Shown piece by piece: positions 42,431 through 47,295 of a stretch of 47,295 nt of DNA (position 1 is the stretch's first letter; the number at the start of each line of letters is the position of its first letter). Source of the DNA: Ramlibacter sp. (GTDB taxonomy: Bacteria > Pseudomonadota > Gammaproteobacteria > Burkholderiales > Burkholderiaceae_C); the NCBI GenBank assembly GCA_029237735.1, contig JAQZBU010000076.1, forward strand, positions 1 to 47,295, read 5' to 3'. Made by a program: the position numbers and the translations under genes. The notes beneath the pieces are model-generated. The model made no database searches. It worked only from the letters and a program-made list of their open reading frames with translations, and was not told the origin of the DNA.

Positions 42431-43738
42431 ATGGACGCCACCGCTACCACCGCCACCCAGGAATTCATTGGGAAGGAAGCCCGCTTCGGCGCGCACAACT
42501 ACCAGCCGGTGCCCGTGGTCGTCGACCGCGCCCGCGACTGCATGGTCTGGGACGTCGAGGGCCGCGAATACATCGACATGATGAGTGCGTATTCCGCAGT
42601 GAGCCACGGCCACCTGCACCCTCGCGTGGTCGCGGCGGCGCAGCGACAGCTTCAACGCGTCGCCGTCACCTCACGCGCATATCACGGCACTACGCTCGGC
42701 CCCTTCCTCGAGAAGCTGTGCCAGGTCGCCGGCTTCGACCGCGCGCTGCCCATGAACACCGGCGCCGAAGCGGTGGAGACGGCGATCAAGTGCGCGCGCC
42801 GCTGGGGCTATAGCGCCAAGGGCATCGCCGACGGGCAGGCGCAGATCCTGGTGGCGCGCGGCAATTTCCATGGCCGCACCAGCACCATCGTGGGCTTCTC
42901 CAGCGAGCCGGAGTACCGCGCCGGGTTCGGGCCCTTCGCCCCCGGCTTCGTGCATTTCGATTTCGGCGACATGGCCAGCGTGCGCGCGGCCACCACCGCG
43001 AACACCTGCGCCGTGCTGGTCGAGCCGATCCAGGGCGAGGCCGGCGTGATTGTGCCGCCGCCGGGCTTCTTCGCGCAGCTGCGCGAATGGTGCACCCGCA
43101 ACAACATCCTCCTCATCGTCGACGAGGTGCAATCGGGCCTGGGCCGAACGGGGCGCTGGTTCGCGTTCGAGCACGAGGGCATCCGCCCCGACGCGCTGAT
43201 CCTGGGCAAGGCCCTGGGCGGTGGGCTGCTGCCCGTCAGCGCCTTCCTCGCCGACGAGCGGGTGATGGACGTGTTCAACCCCGGCAGCCACGGCTCGACC
43301 TTCGGCGGCAACGCTCTGGCCGCGGCGGTGGCGCTGGAGGCATTGCAGGTGATCGAGGACGAGCACCTCGTGCAGCGCAGCGCCGAGCTCGGCGAGTACC
43401 TGAACGAACGGCTGCAGGAGGTCGCGCGGGAAGTACGGCCGCTGATTCGCGAAGTGCGCGGGCGCGGCCTGTGGGTGGGCGTGGACGTGGACCCGCGACA
43501 CGCAACGGCCCGCGAGATGGTCGAGCGGCTCGCGGCGCGCGGCGTGTTGTCCAAGGAAACGCACGACACCGTGATCCGCTTCGCGCCGCCGCTGACCATC
43601 ACCCAGGCGCTGATCGACCGGGCCGTCGACATCTTCCGGAAAGTGGCGCTTGACAAATGCGACGGTTTAGCTATTAATTCGATAGCGCCTGCCGAGGCGG
43701 CGGTCGCAGAGGCACCTATCGAGGCCATCACCCAGTGA
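42431..43738 (+). CDS. rocD: Ornithine aminotransferase
   Basis: 435 residues from ATG 42431 (GGGAGA eight bases upstream; an ATG at 42416 is less well placed). PLP class III aminotransferase: GAHNYQPVPVVVDRARDCMV, MMSAYSAVSHGHLHPRV, MNTGAEAVETAIKCARRWGY, EPIQGEAGVIVPPPGF, VDEVQSGLGRTGRWFAFEHE, and ILGKALGGGLLPVSAF with the PLP lysine. These are RocD/OAT blocks. It converts ornithine to glutamate-5-semialdehyde. The last 28 residues (from about DKCDGLAINSIAPAEAAV) go beyond the family end and include a dispersed palindrome. Stop overlaps the next gene (GTGA). Confidence 0.93.
   Translation: MDATATTATQEFIGKEARFGAHNYQPVPVVVDRARDCMVWDVEGREYIDMMSAYSAVSHGHLHPRVVAAAQRQLQRVAVTSRAYHGTTLGPFLEKLCQVAGFDRALPMNTGAEAVETAIKCARRWGYSAKGIADGQAQILVARGNFHGRTSTIVGFSSEPEYRAGFGPFAPGFVHFDFGDMASVRAATTANTCAVLVEPIQGEAGVIVPPPGFFAQLREWCTRNNILLIVDEVQSGLGRTGRWFAFEHEGIRPDALILGKALGGGLLPVSAFLADERVMDVFNPGSHGSTFGGNALAAAVALEALQVIEDEHLVQRSAELGEYLNERLQEVAREVRPLIREVRGRGLWVGVDVDPRHATAREMVERLAARGVLSKETHDTVIRFAPPLTITQALIDRAVDIFRKVALDKCDGLAINSIAPAEAAVAEAPIEAITQ
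43670..43686. repeat. Short palindromic element inside the rocD 3' end
   Basis: GCTAT-TAATTCG-ATAGC followed by GCCTGCCGAGGC. This AT-rich palindrome beginning GCTATTAAT stands out in a GC-rich gene and resembles a short intergenic repeat often seen in Comamonadaceae. It is read as coding sequence at the C-terminus of rocD. Confidence 0.6.
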
Positions 43739-44628
43739 ATGCCCAGGACAGCGCGCCCCAGCTCCTCATGAGCCCACCCGATTTTTTCGAGGTGGCCTAC
43801 ACCATCAATCCCTGGATGAATCCCGAGCAATGGTCGCTCGACGCCAAGCGTCTCAGGCGCGACGCCGCGTGGGCATGGAGTACGTTGCGCTCCACCTATG
43901 AGTCGCTCGGCGCGCGAGTCATCGTCAAGCCCGCGGCGAAAGGCTGGCCCGACCTGGTGTTCACCGCCAATTGCGCGGTGGTGCTCGATGGCAAGGCAAT
44001 CCTCGCCCGCTACCTGAACGAAGAGCGCGCGGGCGAGGAGGAGCACGGTCACCGCATGTTCGATCAGCTCAAGGCGCGCGGTGAGATCGATGCCATCTTT
44101 CGCACCCCCGACGGGGTGTATTTCGAGGGCGCCGGTGACGCTATCTTCGACGCCGGGCGGCGGCTGATGTGGATGGGTTTTGGGCAGCGCTCGAGTCGCT
44201 GCGCGCACCACACGGTGGAGCAGGTATTTGATATCCGCACCGTGTCGCTGGAGCTCGTGAGCCCGCGTTACTACCATCTCGACACCGCCTTTTGCCTGCT
44301 CTCGGGCGGCGACATCGTCTACCACCCCGCCGCGTTCACCGACGAAGGCCGCGAGCTGATCCAGGCCCTGGCAGGGGACAAGTTGATCGAGGCGCCGGCG
44401 GAAGACGCCGAGAACCTCGGCGTCAATTCGGTGTGCATCGGCCGTGACGTGGTGCTGTGCCACTGCTCGCCGGCGCTGCGCGCCCAACTCGAGGGGCGCG
44501 GCTATCGCGTGCACGTCGTGCCCCTGGGTTCGTTCAACCGTTCCGGCGGCGCCGCCTACTGCCTGACGCTGCGCCTGGACAACCTGTTCAAGGGCCGGGC
44601 CCCCGCGGGCCAAAGGCTCGCCGCATGA
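43735..44628 (+). CDS. Amidinotransferase/DDAH-superfamily hydrolase (arginine or citrulline metabolism)
   Basis: 297 residues, GTG start overlapping rocD. Guanidino-group-modifying superfamily: substrate-binding PDLVFTANCAVVLDG, FEGAGDAIFDAG, catalytic His in SPRYYHLDTAFCLLSGGDIV, and nucleophile Cys276 in GGAAYCLTLRL. Candidates are dimethylarginine dimethylaminohydrolase, arginine dihydrolase, or citrulline hydrolase (CtlX type). Co-transcription with rocD favours an activity that yields ornithine (from arginine or citrulline), but the sequence alone does not decide. Confidence 0.85.
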   Translation: MNAQDSAPQLLMSPPDFFEVAYTINPWMNPEQWSLDAKRLRRDAAWAWSTLRSTYESLGARVIVKPAAKGWPDLVFTANCAVVLDGKAILARYLNEERAGEEEHGHRMFDQLKARGEIDAIFRTPDGVYFEGAGDAIFDAGRRLMWMGFGQRSSRCAHHTVEQVFDIRTVSLELVSPRYYHLDTAFCLLSGGDIVYHPAAFTDEGRELIQALAGDKLIEAPAEDAENLGVNSVCIGRDVVLCHCSPALRAQLEGRGYRVHVVPLGSFNRSGGAAYCLTLRLDNLFKGRAPAGQRLAA

Positions 44629-44631
44629 GGC

Positions 44632-44705
44632 TTGTCATTGCGGGCTCGATCCGCAATCCACGTAGGCGCGCCACCATGGATGCCGGATCAAGTCCGGCAT
44701 GACAA
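44632..44705. repeat. Dispersed palindromic repeat, family A, copy 3 (hybrid)
   Basis: TTGTCAT at the left and ATGACAA at the right enclose an ATTGCGGG-type unit (left) and an ATGCCGG-type unit (right), the reverse order of the copy at 35463. It marks the right edge of the arginine cassette, 15 bp before holA. Confidence 0.88.
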
Positions 44706-44720
44706 TTACACTGGTACCCC

Positions 44721-45803
44721 ATGCAGCTCGCCGCCGCCCAACTCACCCCCCACCTGCAAAAAGGCCTTCGCCCGCTGTACACGCTGCACGGCGACGAGCC
44801 GCTGCTGGTCCAGGAGGCAGCCGACGCGATCCGCGCCGCCGCGCGCGCGCAGGGCTACACCGAGCGCACCGTGCACACCGTGGCCGGCGCGCGCTTCGAC
44901 TGGAGCGAGGTGCTGGCCGCAGGTGGCTCTCTCAGCCTGTTCGCCGACAAGCAGATCGTCGAAATCCGCATCCCCTCGGGCAAGCCCGGCAAGGAAGGCA
45001 TCCCGGCGCTGCAGCAACTGGCCGAGAGCGCCCAGGGCAACGACAGCACGCTCACGCTGGTGATACTGCCCAAGCTCGACAAGCTGACCAAGGGCGGGCC
45101 CTGGTTCTCGGCGCTGGACGCGCATGGCGTCACCCTGCAGGTGGAGCAGGTCGGCCGAGACACGCTGCCGCAGTGGATCGCCCAGCGGCTGGCAAGGCAG
45201 GGTCAGCGCGTGGTTTCAGGCGACGAAGGCCAGCGCACGCTGCAGTTCTTCGCCGACCGCGTGGAAGGCAACCTGTTGGCCGCGCACCAGGAGATCCAGA
45301 AACTGGCTCTGCTGTACCCCGAGGGCGAACTGGGCTTCGACCAGGTGGAAGGCGCGGTGCTGAATGTGGCGCGCTACGACGTCTTCAAGCTCTCCGAGGC
45401 GGTGCTCGCCGGCCAGGCGGGGCGGGTGCAGCGCATGCTGGACGGCCTCAAGGCCGAAGGCGAGGCCGAGGTGCTGGTGCACTACACGCTGTCGGAGGAC
45501 ATTCGTGCCTTGAAGCGTGTGAAGGACGCCATGGCGGCGGGCCGCCCGCTGCCGATGGCGTTGCGCGAGCAGCGCGTGTGGGGCCTGAAGGAGCGGCTGT
45601 TCGAGCGCGTGCTGCCGCGGCTGACGACGACCGCGCTGGACAACCTGCTGCACTCCGCGCACCTCGTGGACGGCATCGTCAAGGGCCTGAAGGTGCCCGA
45701 CTGGCCGACCGACGGCTGGCAGGCGCTGCAGCGGCTGGCGTTTTCGCTCTGCCGGGAATGTTCCCCTCTTTCTCCCTCTCCCTCTGGGAGAGGGCAGGGG
45801 TGA
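44721..45803 (+). CDS. holA: DNA polymerase III subunit delta (HolA)
   Basis: 360 residues from ATG 44721. YTLHGDEPLLVQEAADAIRA at the N-terminus, LVILPKLDKLTKGGPWFSAL, RVEGNLLAAHQEIQKLALLY, and VARYDVFKLSEAVLAGQAGR, typical of the clamp-loader delta subunit. It opens the beta clamp. After ALQRLAFSL the reading enters the family C repeat and ends CSPLSPSPSGRGQG with the stop inside the repeat; the normal last residues appear to be replaced by repeat sequence. The true family end is short of this by roughly 12-14 residues. Confidence 0.9.
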   Translation: MQLAAAQLTPHLQKGLRPLYTLHGDEPLLVQEAADAIRAAARAQGYTERTVHTVAGARFDWSEVLAAGGSLSLFADKQIVEIRIPSGKPGKEGIPALQQLAESAQGNDSTLTLVILPKLDKLTKGGPWFSALDAHGVTLQVEQVGRDTLPQWIAQRLARQGQRVVSGDEGQRTLQFFADRVEGNLLAAHQEIQKLALLYPEGELGFDQVEGAVLNVARYDVFKLSEAVLAGQAGRVQRMLDGLKAEGEAEVLVHYTLSEDIRALKRVKDAMAAGRPLPMALREQRVWGLKERLFERVLPRLTTTALDNLLHSAHLVDGIVKGLKVPDWPTDGWQALQRLAFSLCRECSPLSPSPSGRGQG

Positions 45804-45852
45804 GGGCTCTCCGAAAGCCCTCACCCTAACCCTCTCCCAGAGGGAGAGGGGA
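45770..45852. repeat. Dispersed inverted repeat, family C, between holA and proA
   Basis: Left arm CTCCCTCTCCCTCTGGGAGA and GGGCAGGGGTGAGGGCT face AGCCCTCACCCTAACCCTCT and CCCAGAGGGAGAGGGG across CTCTCCGAA. This CCCTCTCCC...GGTGAGGG element is a repeat widespread in proteobacterial intergenic DNA. It overlaps the last 14 codons of holA and could also act as a transcript hairpin. Confidence 0.88.
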
Positions 45853-45865
45853 TAATGCAGCGATC

Positions 45866-47024
45866 ATGAATGCGCTGAACGTTGCCGAATATACGCAGAC
45901 CCTCGGGGTGCAGGCGCGGGCGGCCTCGGCCGTCATGGCGCGCGCGGATTCGGCCACCCGAATCAAGGCCCTGCGTGCGCTGGCCGCACTGTTGCGCGCC
46001 AATGTGGCGCCGCTGCAAACCGAAAACGCCAAAGACCTGGAGCGCGCCACCGCGGCCGGCTTGCCGGCGCCGATGGTGGACCGCCTCAAGCTCACGCCCA
46101 GGATCATCGAAACCGTAGCGCAGGGCTGCGAGCAGCTGGCCGCCATGCCCGACATCATCGGAGAAGTCATCGGCCTGAAGCAGCAACCCAGCGGCATCCG
46201 CGTGGGTCAGATGCGCGTGCCCATCGGCGTCTTCGGCATGATCTTCGAGAGCCGCCCCAACGTGACCATCGAGGCCGCCAGCCTGTCGATCAAGAGCGGC
46301 AACGCCTGCATCCTGCGCGGCGGCTCCGAAGCCATTGAGTCCAACAAGGCGCTGGCCCGGCTGGTGCAGCAGGCGCTGGCCGAGGCGGGCCTTCCGGCCG
46401 AGGCGGTGCAGCTCGTGCAAACCACTGACCGCGAAGCCGTCGGCCAGCTGATCGCCATGCCGCAGTATGTGGACGTCATCATTGACGGTGACGGACAACG
46501 CCAAGACGCAGAAGTACAGCCCCTGCAATGCGATCGAAGGGTTGCTCGTCGCGCGCGCCGTGGCCAAGGAGTTTCTGCCGAAGATCGGCGCGGTCTTCGC
46601 GGCCAAGGGCGTGGAGATGCGGTGCGACTCAGAGTCCAGGAGCCTGTTGGCCACGGTTGAGAGTGCCAACGTCAAGGACGCGGCCGAGCAGGACTGGTAC
46701 GAGGAATACCTCGCCCCCATCATCAGCATCAAGGTGGTGGATGGCATTGACGAGGCCATCTCCCACATCAACCACTACAGCAGCCACCACACCGACGCGA
46801 TCATCACGCGCGACCACGTGCACGCGCAGCGCTTCCTGCGCGAGGTGGATTCGGCCAGCGTGATGGTGAACACCAGCCCGCGTTTTGCGGACGGTTTCGA
46901 GTTCGGCCTGGGCGCGGAGATCGGCATCAGCACCGACAAGTTCCACGCCCGCGGCCCCGTAGGCATCGAAGGCCTCACGTCCCTCAAGTGGGTGGTGCTG
47001 GGCAACGGCGAAGTCCGCACCTGA
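45866..47024 (+). pseudogene. proA: Gamma-glutamyl phosphate reductase (proA) with internal deletion and frameshift
   Basis: Frame one runs from ATG 45866 ([60 protein letters not shown]) to YVDVII at about 46483. Family sequence resumes in another frame at about 46485 ([20 protein letters not shown] with the catalytic Cys) and ends [20 protein letters not shown]. About 42 residues that normally contain PRGGKGLI and HLDGNC are missing, and the joint is out of frame; frame one would end at 46660. ProA makes glutamate-5-semialdehyde for proline. Real pseudogene or assembly error not distinguishable here. Confidence 0.88.
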
Positions 47025-47026
47025 GG

Positions 47027-47295
47027 ATGCGAGACTTCTGGCGCAGCAGCGGGTACGCCCTGCTGGACAAGACCGCCGAGGGCCACCTCATCGTGACCGA
47101 CGGGTTCTTGCGCGGCCTGCTCGAGCGGCCCGAGCTCGCGCCGCTGCCCGAGTCTTCGGCAGCTGAGCTCGCGCTCCACCAACGACTGCTTGACGAGCCG
47201 CGCCGACAGGTCGACGCGGCGCAGCTCGCCGCCGTGGCCGATGAGGACGCGCGCAACAACTACGCCATCTGGCTGCGCTTTCGCGAGCGCCTGCT
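47027..47295 (+). CDS. DUF6352-like protein, start only (runs off the window)
   Basis: First 89 codons from ATG 47027, two bases after the proA stop. RDFWRSSGYALLDKTAEGHL, VTDGFLRGLLERPELAPLPE, ALHQRLLDEPRRQV, ARNNYAIWLRFRERLL; resembles the small DUF6352 proteins that I recall downstream of proA in Burkholderiales. Function unknown. No stop before the window end. Confidence 0.75.
   Translation, partial: MRDFWRSSGYALLDKTAEGHLIVTDGFLRGLLERPELAPLPESSAAELALHQRLLDEPRRQVDAAQLAAVADEDARNNYAIWLRFRERL

Noticed and set aside
1..47295. tRNA, rRNA, insertion sequence or prophage genes
   Set aside because: No cloverleaf-like or rRNA sequence, transposase, integrase or phage protein was recognised on either strand.

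Overview
The window is high-GC DNA from a betaproteobacterium. It is most likely a member of the Comamonadaceae (Ramlibacter/Variovorax-like), judged from remembered gene order and protein families and not from a database search. The main signs are the order bamE-dapB-exbB-exbD-leuS-lptE-holA-proA with fur divergent from bamE, the order hpf-ptsN-hprK, a Bug-family periplasmic binding protein, and several dispersed palindromic intergenic repeats of the kind common in this family.

Layout. 0-5 kb: a proline-rich membrane-anchored protein, then a tricarballylate-type oxidation module (tcuA, tcuB, Bug receptor). 5-9.9 kb: nudJ, an exbB-exbD-exbD proton-channel operon, and on the minus strand an unknown protein, a membrane metallophosphoesterase and a TPR protein. 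10-15.6 kb: an unusual flagellar-type block. Its first gene joins the front of a YD/RHS-repeat protein in frame to the back two thirds of a flagellar hook (FlgE-like) protein. A FliM/SctQ-like SpoA protein, FliN, FliO, FliP and a FliA-like sigma factor follow. The rest of the flagellum or export apparatus is not in the window. 15.8-19 kb: pntA-pntB transhydrogenase closed by a clear terminator. 19-26.4 kb: fadD joined directly to a dipeptide ABC transporter (dppBCDF-A). 26.4-30.1 kb, minus strand: corA-mtnP-class II aldolase-mtnA, which matches the DHAP shunt for 5'-methylthioadenosine and 5'-deoxyadenosine salvage. 30.2-32.7 kb, minus strand: a patatin phospholipase, a DUF421 protein and an isochorismatase-like hydrolase. 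32.8-35.5 kb: two tiny genes, then hpf, a broken ptsN and hprK. 35.5-47.3 kb: fur, bamE, dapB, exbB-exbD, leuS, lptE, an inserted lrp-rocD-amidinohydrolase cassette, holA, a broken proA and the start of a DUF6352 gene.

How they work together. The window mixes housekeeping functions (cell envelope, lysine and proline synthesis, leucyl-tRNA charging, DNA polymerase clamp loader, nitrogen-PTS regulation, iron regulation) with scavenging modules for tricarboxylates, peptides, nucleoside by-products and arginine or citrulline.

The most unusual content is the YD-repeat/hook chimera at the head of a partial flagellar export operon with its own sigma factor. Also notable are two core genes (ptsN, proA) with internal out-of-frame deletions, which may be real or assembly errors, and dispersed repeats that supply the C-terminal codons of holA and rocD.
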